This document shows positions 9,234 to 18,645 of a stretch of DNA of 64,000 nucleotides, piece after piece. Made by a program: the position numbers and the translations under genes. Origin of the DNA: Paenibacillus plantiphilus (GTDB taxonomy: Bacteria > Bacillota > Bacilli > Paenibacillales > Paenibacillaceae); contig NZ_CAKMMF010000001.1 in assembly GCF_927798095.1 (NCBI RefSeq), forward strand, positions 248,001-312,000. Direction: 5' to 3'. Within the stretch, counting starts at the first letter, position 1; each line of letters opens with the position of its first letter. The notes under the pieces are model-generated. The model had not been told where the DNA came from. It saw only the letters and a list, made by a program, of their open reading frames with translations, and did no database searches.

Positions 9234-10361
9234 TTACGCATTAACGAGCAGCGATTTGCCCGCAAACCAAGCCGTTATTCGTTGATTGACTGCTTCTTCC
9301 GACAATTCAGGAAGGATGCGATGCTCTACCACCAGGTCATACAATCGGTCCATTGGCTCTCGCGGATCGGCTTTTTTCGCCTTGGCATCATTCTTGAGCA
9401 CATCCCAAGTCGCCAGCACATAAGCACGAGGATCGATATCCTGTTTATGGAAAAAATGATGCAGCTGCTCCACTTGGTCGAAAAACTCTCCGCCGAAACG
9501 TGACATGGCATCTCCGCGTAGCAAAGCGATCTCCGCTTCATACATCGGACGCTGTTTCTTGTCAATTTGGCCGATCCAAGGCGTCTCAAGAATAAACGGT
9601 CGATTCTTCAAGCCGTCATGATGCACAATATTGCGAATCGCTTCATGTCCCAGCCAGCCTGCTCCAACAGGAGCATGACGGTCCTTGCCCGCTCCGCGCG
9701 GATTCTTGCTGTCATTGACATGAACGACCGCTACACGATCGAGACCGACAATGCGGTCAAATCCGGCAAGCACGCCGTCAAGATCATTTACAAGATCATA
9801 ACCAGCATCATGCATATGGCAGGTATCCATACAAACAGTCAACCGGCTGTTGTCTCTCACCTTGTCGATGATTTGCGCGATTTCTTCAAAGCTGCGGCCG
9901 ATCTCCGTCCCTTTGCCAGCCATCGTCTCAAGTGCAATGTTGACATTCGTTTCCTTCGTGCCTTCCAGCACCTCATTCAGCCCTTCTGCAATACGGGCGA
10001 TGCCAAATTCAGCATCCTTATCCGTGTAAGCGCCAGGATGCAGCACAATATTGCGAACGCCGATTTTGTCCGTCCGGCGAATCTCTTCCTGAAGAAAGCG
10101 TACCGCCAGCTCAAACGTATCTTCCTTGTATGAGCCAAGATTAACGATATAAGGCGCATGCACGACGATCTCGTCGATTCCTGCTTCCTTCATAGCTGCC
10201 TTGCCTTCTTCAATGTATAAATCCTCAATCGGCTTGCGCCGGGTGTTTTGCGGTGCACCGGTATAAATCATGAATGAGCTGGAACCGTAAGAAACAGCTT
10301 CCTTAGCTGCAGTTAACAAACCTTTGTCGGAAAAAGATACATGCGATCCGATCTTCAACAT
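9234..10361 (-). CDS. nfo: Endonuclease IV (AP endonuclease) with a long C-terminal extension
   Basis: A base-excision-repair enzyme that cuts DNA at abasic sites. The TIM-barrel signatures are in order: [88 protein letters not shown] and ILETPW. The His, Asp and Glu residues expected to bind zinc are present. At 375 residues it is about 80-90 longer than typical bacterial Nfo; the extra part, from about residue 290, is helical-looking and of unknown role. The ATG at 10361 has only a distant GGGGAG. It is probably co-transcribed with purU. Confidence 0.93.
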   Translation of the reverse strand: MLKIGSHVSFSDKGLLTAAKEAVSYGSSSFMIYTGAPQNTRRKPIEDLYIEEGKAAMKEAGIDEIVVHAPYIVNLGSYKEDTFELAVRFLQEEIRRTDKIGVRNIVLHPGAYTDKDAEFGIARIAEGLNEVLEGTKETNVNIALETMAGKGTEIGRSFEEIAQIIDKVRDNSRLTVCMDTCHMHDAGYDLVNDLDGVLAGFDRIVGLDRVAVVHVNDSKNPRGAGKDRHAPVGAGWLGHEAIRNIVHHDGLKNRPFILETPWIGQIDKKQRPMYEAEIALLRGDAMSRFGGEFFDQVEQLHHFFHKQDIDPRAYVLATWDVLKNDAKAKKADPREPMDRLYDLVVEHRILPELSEEAVNQRITAWFAGKSLLVNA

Positions 10362-10573
10362 ATGATTGTTCTCGCTCCCCTCACAAATTGCCTTCTGCCC
10401 TCATGCTGAAGGCCTTCATTTATAGCTTGTCCCCCCTATTTTACAGGGTATGCCGAAATAAATCTAGGTTTAACAACAATGCCTCTTCTGGTACATGTTG
10501 CGAGTCACTAGCTTCGTAGCTTATAATGAAATCAATTTTTTGAGTGGCAGTTTGGTGAATATTTTTCAGCGGC

Positions 10574-10602
10574 CTTACAGAGAGCCGTGAATAAGGTATA
10601 AT
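10574..10602 (+). promoter_or_regulatory. Sigma-A-type promoter for yneK
   Basis: CTTACA (4 of 6 to the -35 consensus) and a perfect TATAAT at 10597-10602 are 17 bases apart. The gene starts at 10628, implying a leader of about 20 bases. Confidence 0.7.
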
Positions 10603-10627
10603 CCTTATTGAGAGGTGAAGCATCGTA

Positions 10628-11065
10628 ATGGACAATATACCGGATTGGGTTATGTATTTTATAATGTTTTGGGCGTTTGTTATGCTTGGCTTTATGGCGA
10701 TCGGCGGTTATTTTATGTTCCGCAAATTTCTCAAGGTGCTTCCCATGCGCGATGGCAAGTCAAAGCTCGATTGGCAGAATTACTGGGTGGAGCGCAGCCG
10801 CGGCATGTGGCCTGAGGATTCCAAAAGCTTCCTCGACCAGCTCGTTTCTCCGGTTCCCGGCGCCTTCCGCGATATAGCGAAGCATTCCATTGCTGCCAAA
10901 ATCGCACAAGTCGCTGTCGAAAGCGGATCAACCGAGGTGCTCAGGAACCATTGCATTGAAGGATATATTCGTGCCACTCCCAAGCGTGATTACCGCAGTC
11001 TTATTAGCTTTCTTGACAAGCAAGGAATTGATTATTCCCCTTACAAGCACTTGCTTAACAAATAA
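10628..11065 (+). CDS. yneK: DUF2621 membrane protein (YneK-like)
   Basis: A 145-residue protein with one strong N-terminal transmembrane helix (YFIMFWAFVMLGFMAIGGYF, about residues 10-29). A conserved soluble part follows: FRKFLKVLPMRDGKSKLDWQ, LVSPVPGAFRD and ATPKRDYRSLI. This matches B. subtilis YneK/DUF2621, common in spore-formers and without assigned function. A GAGAGGTGAAG site precedes the ATG, and a consensus promoter lies just upstream, so it is probably transcribed alone. Confidence 0.85.
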   Translation: MDNIPDWVMYFIMFWAFVMLGFMAIGGYFMFRKFLKVLPMRDGKSKLDWQNYWVERSRGMWPEDSKSFLDQLVSPVPGAFRDIAKHSIAAKIAQVAVESGSTEVLRNHCIEGYIRATPKRDYRSLISFLDKQGIDYSPYKHLLNK

Positions 11066-11068
11066 TGC

Positions 11069-11095
11069 GCCGCCTGAACAGGCGGCTCTCTCCTT
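11069..11095 (+). terminator. Weak terminator-like hairpin after yneK
   Basis: A perfect 7-bp GC stem (GCCGCCT / AGGCGGC) with a GAAC loop lies 3 bases after the stop. It is followed by a pyrimidine-rich stretch rather than a T run. Confidence 0.5.
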
Positions 11096-11186
11096 GCGAA
11101 CCCATATAATGATGGGGAAGACATGATGCAGCTATCCGCAGACCGCAATCGAAGGAATAGAGCATACTTTGCAGGGGGGAGTATAA

Positions 11187-12098
11187 ATGAAAATCGCAGT
11201 TGCAGGAGGAACAGGATTTATTGGCTCTGCACTGGTGAAAGCGCTTCTTAGCCGAGGGGATGAAGTATGGATCATCTCCAGGACGTCGGCTTCCGCCCCT
11301 GCACAGCATTCGCACCTGCGCAGCTTGAACTGGGCAGAGCTGGAAACTGCTCCTGACCTGCTGGAAGGGGTAGATGCCATCGTGAATTTGGCCGGAGAGT
11401 CCATTAATCAGCGATGGACAGCGGCTGCCAAGCAGCGCATACTGTTGTCGCGGATTGAGGCTGCTCAGAAGATCGGGCGGATTGTCGCCGCTTTGAATCG
11501 CAAGCCGGAAGTGGTCGTGAACGCATCGGGCATTTCCATCTACGGGACTTCAGAAAACCATATTTTTGAAGAGAATAGTCCGGCGACGGTTAATGACTTT
11601 CTGTCCTCTGTAGTTGAGCAATGGGAAGAAGCGGCTGATCGTATCGCAGTACCACGGCTTGTGAAGCTGCGGGTTAGTCTCGTGCTTGCAGCCAAAGGAG
11701 GCGCATTCCCAAAAATGGCGATGCCATACCGTTTATTCGCGGGCGGCAAGGTCGGCAGCGGGCGGCAATGGATCTCATGGATTCATATTGAAGATATGAT
11801 AGCGCTCATCATGTTCTGCCTCGATAATACTAATATATCCGGCCCAATCAACGCTTCAACACCGAATCCTGTCCCCAATGATGCCTTTGGCAAAGCCGTG
11901 GCAGCAGCTATGGGCAGACCACACTGGTTTCCTGTTCCTGCATTTCTGATGAAAGTCATCTTCGGGGAATTGTCCACTCTGCTGCTGGATGGGCAGCGAG
12001 TCATCCCGCGCCAGGCGCTGCAGAGCGGATTTCAATTCCAATATCCGACGATTGACAAGGCAACGCAACAACTCGTCGGACGACAACGACATGCATAA
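11187..12098 (+). CDS. TIGR01777-family NAD(P)-binding epimerase-like protein (YfhF-like)
   Basis: A 303-residue atypical short-chain dehydrogenase/epimerase. It has a Rossmann motif GGTGFIGSALVKALLSRG at residues 7-24, VDAIVNLAGESINQRW (about 64-79), the family-typical ASGISIYG (about 113-120), and a C-terminal DUF1731-like tail with GQRVIPRQALQSGFQFQYP. The substrate is unknown for the family; plant and cyanobacterial relatives act in cell or plastid division. The ATG follows GGGGGGAG. It converges with the FHA gene across a short gap. Confidence 0.88.
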   Translation: MKIAVAGGTGFIGSALVKALLSRGDEVWIISRTSASAPAQHSHLRSLNWAELETAPDLLEGVDAIVNLAGESINQRWTAAAKQRILLSRIEAAQKIGRIVAALNRKPEVVVNASGISIYGTSENHIFEENSPATVNDFLSSVVEQWEEAADRIAVPRLVKLRVSLVLAAKGGAFPKMAMPYRLFAGGKVGSGRQWISWIHIEDMIALIMFCLDNTNISGPINASTPNPVPNDAFGKAVAAAMGRPHWFPVPAFLMKVIFGELSTLLLDGQRVIPRQALQSGFQFQYPTIDKATQQLVGRQRHA

Positions 12099-12116
12099 CT
12101 TACACGCTCGCTTGCC

Positions 12117-13787
12117 TTACCCGGCCCGAAATTCATATTTCGGGCCCTTGTCACCCGCCAGCTGCAGTACATCTCCATTATTTAAACTGTAGGTTTTGTA
12201 AGGAATCATCGCCTCGCCATTAATCGTGCTGCCGTTTCTGGAGCCTACATCCTTTACAATCCAGGCACCGTTCTCGTCAACCAGCTCCAGATGCGCCCTC
12301 GATACACCAGGCGCATTGTCTACATAGGTTGTACCCTCTGCAGAACGTCCAATAATAACACGTTGCTCAAGAACAACTCTTTCCGTCGTTCCGCCTGATT
12401 CTCTTGCCAGCCAAGGGACGACATTGCTCGCGGAATAATTACCCTTCAATTGTCTGCCAAGCAGCACCGTCGCATCCTGCTGTCTTCTCGGAGGAGCACT
12501 GATATTAGCCGACTCCATTGCCACTTCACCAGACCTCCATCGATCAGAGATGCGTTGTCCATTCTCCTCCTTAACAGGCTCCCATTTGTGCTGCTCCTTA
12601 TTGATGATAGCAGCATTATTGATGATGGCAGCATTCTGCCCTTTATTCAGCTCATTATGCAAGTTGGCAGCACGATGACCTTTATTCAGCCATGTAGAGT
12701 CCAGTGCGAGCCCTTCCTCCATCCAATTGCTGTCATCCTCTTCCTCATTCTCGAATTCATGACCATTCGTAATCCTTCGCCACAGCAAAAACAATCCGGC
12801 GGATGATATCAGAGTCAGACCCGCGCTAATAAGCAAGCTGACATTCGTCGGCGCAGCCATGTAAATAAACCGCCAGATTAGCGCCATTACAACGACAAAA
12901 CCAGCGATGCTAAGCTTTTTCACCTTTAATGAGCCAACTCCTGCCGAGGTCTCCTCAACATCCTGCAATTCGGGCATATCCTCGTCCGCTAATTTGCGCG
13001 GTCCTTCCTCCGAAAGATTAGCAGCCGCTTCCACAGACTGCCCGCTAGCTGCTTGTTTGGCATCATTGCGCAATGAGATAAGCGCCACCCGTTTGCGCTT
13101 CTCCGAGAGCAGCGAGTCCTGCTCAGCAATTTTTTGTTGAGCATCCTTAGAAATCATGTCTGGAGACAGAGACTTCGAAGCTGCCGGCGAGCTACTTGCT
13201 GAATAATTATTGGATAAACTTAATAGAGACAGCAGCGCTTGCCGCAACCCGTTCCATGATACACGGTCTTCCCTTAAATGCTGGAAGATGTGCTGCAAGC
13301 CCAGTCCATCGGGCTGTTCGACATAGCCGATCCATCGCACAGCCATCGCAATGACCGCTTCGCTTGCGGAAGGTCCAGCTCCTGCATGTTTCAGTGGAAT
13401 GTACACCAGACCGATATCCTCCCATTGTTCACCAACAAACATATATTGTTCATGCAGCAGAAACCCCTCTGCACGCAGCATATAGTGCTGACAGTCATCG
13501 ATTGCTTCTACAACAGCAAGGAGGAGCGCATAGAAGTCAATCATCTTGAGCGGTACAAGCTGCAATCGATGTGAGAGCATCCTTTTGCCAGAAAGCAAAT
13601 AACGAAATGTTACCGAGCCATCAATATCAACCCATTGGGGACGGAGCAGCTTAGGGATACGCTGCCCCTGCAGCATCCCGATCTCCACCTCATCCAGTTC
13701 TTCGCGCAATATGCCAGACGGCCGATCAATGACCATCTCATGTCCCCGATTCATCGAGAAATCGATCCGATACGCTTCTATAGCCAT
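12117..13787 (-). CDS. DUF6382/FHA-domain membrane protein of the Tad operon
   Basis: A 556-residue protein started by a strong AAAGGAGG site before the ATG at 13787. Residues about 1-190 match the N-terminal domain typical of firmicute FHA proteins linked to Tad pili (DUF6382). A hydrophobic hairpin lies mid-protein (AGFVVVMALIWRFIYMAAP and LLISAGLTLISSAGLFLLW). The last 90 residues are a forkhead-associated domain with GRSAEG, SRAHLEL and GSRNGSTING, the phosphothreonine-binding residues. A short tandem AAIINN repeat lies before it. As the last gene of the pilus operon it may assemble or regulate the machine at the membrane. The last codons form a GGCCCGAAAT hairpin (12123-12146). Confidence 0.8.
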   Translation of the reverse strand: MAIEAYRIDFSMNRGHEMVIDRPSGILREELDEVEIGMLQGQRIPKLLRPQWVDIDGSVTFRYLLSGKRMLSHRLQLVPLKMIDFYALLLAVVEAIDDCQHYMLRAEGFLLHEQYMFVGEQWEDIGLVYIPLKHAGAGPSASEAVIAMAVRWIGYVEQPDGLGLQHIFQHLREDRVSWNGLRQALLSLLSLSNNYSASSSPAASKSLSPDMISKDAQQKIAEQDSLLSEKRKRVALISLRNDAKQAASGQSVEAAANLSEEGPRKLADEDMPELQDVEETSAGVGSLKVKKLSIAGFVVVMALIWRFIYMAAPTNVSLLISAGLTLISSAGLFLLWRRITNGHEFENEEEDDSNWMEEGLALDSTWLNKGHRAANLHNELNKGQNAAIINNAAIINKEQHKWEPVKEENGQRISDRWRSGEVAMESANISAPPRRQQDATVLLGRQLKGNYSASNVVPWLARESGGTTERVVLEQRVIIGRSAEGTTYVDNAPGVSRAHLELVDENGAWIVKDVGSRNGSTINGEAMIPYKTYSLNNGDVLQLAGDKGPKYEFRAG

Positions 13788-13804
13788 CCTGAATCCTCCT
13801 TTCG

Positions 13805-14323
13805 CTATACATCTGTCAGCCACCATGTAGTCAATGCTGCGGGAACGACTACAATCATGAAAGGAAAGCGCAAGCCATCCTTCGTCCATGAATGCAGCAG
13901 TTCGCGCTGACTAAGGAAGCCAGGCACAATAAAGGCTATTACTCCTGTCAGGAGACGTCTCCCGAATGGTCTGTGGAACAATAACAAAACCACTCCTACC
14001 GCTCCCCCATATAGAATGGCATAAATAAGCACTTGGATAACGGCTGTCATTCCAATCCATGCACCGAGCGCGACAAACAGCTTCACATCTCCAGCTCCTA
14101 TGCCATTGAATAAATAAAGAACCATAAGCGGCACAAAACCTGCGAATACGCCCAGCAGTGAAAACCATCCCCCCTCCAAGCCGTTTGCAGCTAGCTGATA
14201 GCAGCAGCCAGCTGTAAAGAACGAGACCGTCAACCAATTTGGAATGCGCATCGATTTCAGATCATTAATGAGAGCAAGCAGCAGCAGCACAGCGGTAGCG
14301 CCATAGGGTATCGTCATTGCCAT
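13805..14323 (-). CDS. tadV: Prepilin peptidase (A24, TadV/CpaA-type)
   Basis: An integral membrane aspartyl protease that cuts the short leader from Flp-type pilins and pseudopilins. It has 172 residues with about five or six hydrophobic helices. The two catalytic aspartates fit the family: one in INDLKSMRIPNWLT near the N terminus and one in the GAGDVKLF motif. The ATG at 14323 follows AGAAAGGAGGG; earlier in-frame ATGs lack a site. It lies between the TadE-like gene and the FHA gene. Confidence 0.9.
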   Translation of the reverse strand: MAMTIPYGATAVLLLLALINDLKSMRIPNWLTVSFFTAGCCYQLAANGLEGGWFSLLGVFAGFVPLMVLYLFNGIGAGDVKLFVALGAWIGMTAVIQVLIYAILYGGAVGVVLLLFHRPFGRRLLTGVIAFIVPGFLSQRELLHSWTKDGLRFPFMIVVVPAALTTWWLTDV

Positions 14324-14404
14324 ACAATTCCCTCCTTTCTGAAGATATTGGTCAGTAGCAAAAGTCAGCCTATTCACGCGCATTACAGCATCGAATCGCG
14401 AAGC

Positions 14405-15388
14405 CTAATCTCTATTGCCAGAACTTTCAACAACAAAATGTCTGGCTACTTTGGTTCCATCATCGGCGGTTATGATCAACTCCCAAACACCCGGCGTCGT
14501 GTTGCCCGAGACAAGCCAGGACCACTTCACGGCGCCTTCGCCATCCGCTGTCGCATCCCCCAAATTTCTCGCAACGCTCTGACCGCTCTTATAGCTGACC
14601 CCCAATGAAAGCTTGCGGTTCGGATCACTTTGAACAACGATCGTCGCTTTTTTTCCCGGCCGGAGCGGGTTCGGCTCAATGGATACGATCTGTATATTCG
14701 CCCTGGTGGATTCCGTCCCACTCTCAGCCCCGCTGCCTCTAGGAGCTGGAGCAGCATCGCTGACCCACACCCGCTCCTCTGCCTGTTCTCTTAGAACAAT
14801 AGAACGCTTCGTGAATGGAAGTCCCAGCTTGAACGTGTATTCGGCTTCAATGCGAATATACGGCTCCGCCTTCTCCTGTAAATCCGGCAGGGAAAGCTTG
14901 CTCAGCTTTAGCTCGGAAACATCCAGTACCTCTTTATCAGCTTCATGACGCAGCAGTGGTTCTACAACCGTGCGGCCAATAGATGTAGCAGCGACATCCT
15001 CCAGAGGTTTCCAATTGCCATTCAATGCTTCTGACATGAGCGGCCCCGCTGGTGACGGCAGCCAGCCCGCGAGCGTCGCAGCAACAGACCTGATTTCCGG
15101 CATCGCCTCCATTAAAGGCACTCCCAATCCCCCCAATTGAGGGGGCATATACCCCGAGGCTTGCTGAATCGCCAGCTCAATCGGTTTAATATTAGCCGCA
15201 GCCTGCCTGACCGTTTGTGAGACTGCCCCATGAAGAGCCATTTGAACGGCTGACAATCGGATTAAACAGACAAATAAAATAATGACCATGAGCACGACCG
15301 GCATTACAAGAGAAGCTTCCACTGCTATGCTTCCTTCTTCGTTTCTTTTGTTAACCGTATGACCATCCGATTGTCTTTGTCGTCTCAT
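14405..15388 (-). CDS. TadE-like pseudopilin with extended C-terminal domain
   Basis: A 327-residue protein with an N-terminal class III-type signal (EEGSIAVEASLVMPVVLMVI), the hallmark of TadE/TadG proteins handled by the Tad prepilin peptidase. Residues about 60-210 are exported and without motifs I recognise. A linker rich in Gly/Ser/Glu follows. The last 90 residues (IQIVSIEPNPLRPGKKATIV onward) read like an Ig-type beta domain. Its start overlaps the DUF5702 stop by 38 bases, implying coupled translation; the ribosome binding site is weak. Confidence 0.75.
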   Translation of the reverse strand: MRRQRQSDGHTVNKRNEEGSIAVEASLVMPVVLMVIILFVCLIRLSAVQMALHGAVSQTVRQAAANIKPIELAIQQASGYMPPQLGGLGVPLMEAMPEIRSVAATLAGWLPSPAGPLMSEALNGNWKPLEDVAATSIGRTVVEPLLRHEADKEVLDVSELKLSKLSLPDLQEKAEPYIRIEAEYTFKLGLPFTKRSIVLREQAEERVWVSDAAPAPRGSGAESGTESTRANIQIVSIEPNPLRPGKKATIVVQSDPNRKLSLGVSYKSGQSVARNLGDATADGEGAVKWSWLVSGNTTPGVWELIITADDGTKVARHFVVESSGNRD

Positions 15389-17618
15389 ATCGGTTGCCCT
15401 TTACCCTTCCATTCAATATTCCGAAATTCGTGAAGCTTCTCATAAGACCCGGGAGAAACCAAAGATTCACAGAAGCTGTAAGCTCCCCAGTAATACCTGT
15501 TGAGGTTTTTGACAGCGTCATTCCAGTATTCTGTTCTATGACAGCAATTGTCCGTGACATTCTCTCATCGCTGCTCCCGTGCAGCAATAAGAAAATGCGC
15601 AAATAATCCGCATAAGTCAGCTCAATATCGACATATTTAGAAAGCGGTATCGAGCCCTTCTGACTTAACAAGACCATATCGGCAATCGACTGTTCCAGAC
15701 CGTAGAGCAGCGCGCCTGCCAGCACAAGCAGCGGATGTCCTAATGAACGGCATGCAATCAAGCCTTCCATAGTCCGAATTGCGAGCCTGACAGCGAATAT
15801 TTCACCATAGGCAGCCGCAATATTGCCAGCCGGTGAATGAAAGCCGTAAAGAATATACTCCACCTCTTGATTGTTCAGGCTCAACGCGTTCGAGAACTCT
15901 TCATGTCCCTCGTTCCTCATTACAGCTCCAAGCTTCTGCGGCGGAAAAGAAGCAAAGCGATGAATGATATATTCATTCAAATAAAGCGAGTCTCGAATCC
16001 CCTCCATAGAATCCGCCATGCCTGAGAAAATAGTTTCCATCGATGACATAGAGCTAACGGCCGCATCGTTGGGATCATCATCCCAGCCTGCTGCCGCTGA
16101 ACCTGAAGCTTCTGCCAGCCCGTTGAATTGCAGATTGGAATGGAGCTTCTCCTTCACTTGATCAAACATTTCCTGATGCTCCCCCATTTGCGGAATGGAT
16201 GTAATCCCATGCATCATTTTGCGAACCTCTCCCAATTTGGACTCGGCGGCTGCTTCTTGTTTCTTGCGTTCGCCATCAGCGGACTGTCTCTCATTCATTT
16301 CTTGCATGCGCAAATCCAGAACCGAGCCCGGTTGAATAAATTTCTGCGCATACTGCTCAAATGCGATGCGCAGTTGAGCAGCTCCTTCAATAAGAAGAGC
16401 TGACGAGCCATGATTGGAAAGTGCAGCCGTTACATTCGATTGGAATCCCGATGTTTCGGAATCAAAGGAGGCGAACATCGTTGTTTGCAAGGTAAGCTCC
16501 CCCTTATATTTCACAAACCAGTCCGGTGCAAGCAGAAGCTCTTCAGCAGACTGCCCAGCCTCTCGAAGCTGCGCAGTATCGGTCGAAGTAACTGTTGAAG
16601 GTGTTCCGGCCGCATGTTTACTTCCATTCACCCGATCAAAGCCAGTGTTCTGGTTCTCCTGCTTTATGCGCTCGATAACGGCCTTCATCTCCGTGTTCAA
16701 CCGCTCGGCCTCAGCGAGCTCCTTTAGCGCCTTACTCTCCAGCTCTTGATGACGACGCATTGCATGCATGCTCTCTTTGCGCAAATCACCTGACACTGAT
16801 CGAGCTGTATTCTCATAGTTAGAGATATCCTCTGTATATTGCGGCTTTTCTTTTTCCTCAAGATGCGCGTCCTGTTCGCACCAGCTTACATAAGCGGAAT
16901 AGCCGTCTGCGATGCTCGCCGCAGTACTGCCGCTGACAGCATCGACAAGCTGAACCGGAATTAGCTCTGCAATTCCACTGAGAGCCCGATCAGCCGACTG
17001 CCGCTGCAAGTCAAGCACGGTTTGCAAGTGCTTTTCTCGTTTATCGTATCGTTCTCTTACTTCCTCCAACAGCTTCACCGTGGCTGACGCTTCCTTCATC
17101 GCAATAGAAACCGGAGCAAACCTCGCCGCCACCTCCATAGTGAAATCAATGGGAGCCTTATACTTCATCTCTTCAAGCACTTGTCTCTTAAACACCGGAT
17201 AAGCACCCAGCACTTCATAGCTGTTCACATGCGATGAACGATACTGTATGCGCAGCAAAGGGAAAGACTCGTCCGAATCAGGGCGCCAATTGCCCTTCGC
17301 AGTACGGGCGAATAATTCACTGCGGCTAGTACCGCCGGCGGCAAATAATCCGTAGCGGTCATACAGCATGCCATCATAAGCGGAGAGCGCTGAGCGTGCC
17401 CCTGATTGAGCAGCCAGCTCAATCTGTTTGTTGAATGCCGCAATTCTTGCATAGTCAATAAGCAGCGTCGTGAATAAAAGAATTCCCGATGTTGCGATAA
17501 TAAGAAATACAGAAACCGAGCCGCGCTGGTCCATTGCGAATAAGCGAGCCCCCCTCTTCCTATCACATTCATTCCATCTCAAGCTTCTTGGATACCTCCC
17601 TCCAGGCAATGCGCTCAT
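15351..17618 (-). CDS. DUF5702-like pilus-associated membrane protein
   Basis: A 755-residue exported protein. The N-terminal segment (QRGSVSVFLIIATSGILLFT) resembles a TadG/TadE-type anchor. Charged helical stretches follow (residues about 180-330, with EKHLQTVLDLQRQSADRAL and KALKELAEAERLNTEMK), and the C-terminal third has conserved-looking hydrophobic segments. It fits the DUF5702 family found in firmicute Tad operons; function unknown. The ATG at 17618 lies 5 bases after the previous stop, allowing coupled translation without a site of its own. An internal TTG after GGAGGGAGG or the ATG of MDQRGS could be the real start. Confidence 0.7.
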   Translation of the reverse strand: MSALPGGRYPRSLRWNECDRKRGARLFAMDQRGSVSVFLIIATSGILLFTTLLIDYARIAAFNKQIELAAQSGARSALSAYDGMLYDRYGLFAAGGTSRSELFARTAKGNWRPDSDESFPLLRIQYRSSHVNSYEVLGAYPVFKRQVLEEMKYKAPIDFTMEVAARFAPVSIAMKEASATVKLLEEVRERYDKREKHLQTVLDLQRQSADRALSGIAELIPVQLVDAVSGSTAASIADGYSAYVSWCEQDAHLEEKEKPQYTEDISNYENTARSVSGDLRKESMHAMRRHQELESKALKELAEAERLNTEMKAVIERIKQENQNTGFDRVNGSKHAAGTPSTVTSTDTAQLREAGQSAEELLLAPDWFVKYKGELTLQTTMFASFDSETSGFQSNVTAALSNHGSSALLIEGAAQLRIAFEQYAQKFIQPGSVLDLRMQEMNERQSADGERKKQEAAAESKLGEVRKMMHGITSIPQMGEHQEMFDQVKEKLHSNLQFNGLAEASGSAAAGWDDDPNDAAVSSMSSMETIFSGMADSMEGIRDSLYLNEYIIHRFASFPPQKLGAVMRNEGHEEFSNALSLNNQEVEYILYGFHSPAGNIAAAYGEIFAVRLAIRTMEGLIACRSLGHPLLVLAGALLYGLEQSIADMVLLSQKGSIPLSKYVDIELTYADYLRIFLLLHGSSDERMSRTIAVIEQNTGMTLSKTSTGITGELTASVNLWFLPGLMRSFTNFGILNGRVKGNRYETTKTIGWSYG

Positions 17619-17623
17619 TACAA

Positions 17624-18358
17624 TTATTTAACTTTTCGTTCTTGTAAAATCTGTGCAGCTTGTGCTCGCTTTGGACCTCCGCTAGTCCCTTGGCCGAATT
17701 TCGCCGTATAGTAGCGGACAAGATCAACATTGCGAATAAACTCAACGGGATCAACAACTGCAGCCGAGCTGCGCCCCGCAGGTTCAGAATGTCCTAACAT
17801 CCATTCCAGCGGCAAGATGGTCATCGGCTTTCGCAGCTTCACTTCTACTCGCTTCTCTACGAAGCCATGCGCATACTTCATCTGCCCTTCGTAAAAACTC
17901 GGTATTCGCCCAGCAATGCTGCTCATCTTCACCTTAGGAAGTGAAACCGCGCTTGCCCCGTCTTCTTCTATCTCAGAACTGCCAGAGCCAGAGCTGCCAG
18001 AGCTGCCGACAGAAACGACCATCTCCCCGTTCTCATTATCGCTGCCTAAACCGAACAACGAATGCAGCGCGCCGTCATCAGACATTCGCCAGTACAGGCC
18101 GTCGTATTGTCCGGTTATTCCCATGCCGCTTGCAGCATCACGATAGCTGTTGTCCCAACGAAAAGCAGCGCGTTCTGCCGAAATAGACGCGGTATGGTAG
18201 ATGACAACCTTCTGGTACACATACATGCTGAATAGAAGCATAATCATTAGAGTGAAGAACACAGCCGGCATAACCATTGACGATTCAATAGTTATGCTGC
18301 CTTCATCGCTCCTTAGCCTGGAACGGAGCTCAACTGAAAATTTTATCTGCTTCAACAT
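17624..18358 (-). CDS. TadE-family pseudopilin
   Basis: A 244-residue protein with the TadE signature at its N terminus: DEGSITIESSMVMPAVFFTL followed by a hydrophobic helix. The middle holds a low-complexity Gly/Ser run (about residues 117-128) that probably forms a flexible linker. TadE proteins are minor pilins needed for Flp pilus assembly. It overlaps the 3' end of the flp gene by 29 bases. Confidence 0.8.
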   Translation of the reverse strand: MLKQIKFSVELRSRLRSDEGSITIESSMVMPAVFFTLMIMLLFSMYVYQKVVIYHTASISAERAAFRWDNSYRDAASGMGITGQYDGLYWRMSDDGALHSLFGLGSDNENGEMVVSVGSSGSSGSGSSEIEEDGASAVSLPKVKMSSIAGRIPSFYEGQMKYAHGFVEKRVEVKLRKPMTILPLEWMLGHSEPAGRSSAAVVDPVEFIRNVDLVRYYTAKFGQGTSGGPKRAQAAQILQERKVK

Positions 18359-18533
18359 CTACTTTGCCCATTAGCTTATTTGCTAATATGATCAGCCATT
18401 TTTTGAAAACCAATGCTAGAATAATGAGTACGGCAAGAATAAGAACAATCTCCAGTGTTCCAATACCAGCCTCCGAACGCCAGAAGGTCCTGGCTCCTTT
18501 CGCCCATTTCTTCTTCATCTTCATGTTCTTCAT
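18330..18533 (-). CDS. flp: Flp1-family type IVb pilin
   Basis: A 67-residue major pilin. The start at 18533 has an AAAGGAGAG site; upstream in-frame codons do not. A basic leader (MKNMKMKKKWAKG) precedes the processing region SEAGIGTLE with the conserved Glu after the cut, then a long hydrophobic helix (IVLILAVLIILALVFKKWLI) and a short polar tail. TadV should cleave it and the Tad ATPase and platform proteins polymerise it into a thin pilus. Confidence 0.88.
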   Translation of the reverse strand: MKNMKMKKKWAKGARTFWRSEAGIGTLEIVLILAVLIILALVFKKWLIILANKLMGKVDVEADKIFS

Positions 18534-18645
18534 TTCAATCTCTCCTTTGATGTAGCTGTATTGTAAATTGATAATAACTCTGTCCTCTCTCTGTCTATAA
18601 CACAGCGCGCTGTGTGGCGTTGCATCGCGGCAGTCCATCACATGG

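Noticed and set aside
12123-12146. GGCCCGAAAT/ATTTCGGGCC hairpin at the end of the FHA gene as a terminator
   Set aside because: It lies inside the last codons and has no T run in either direction, so it is mentioned with the gene but not called.
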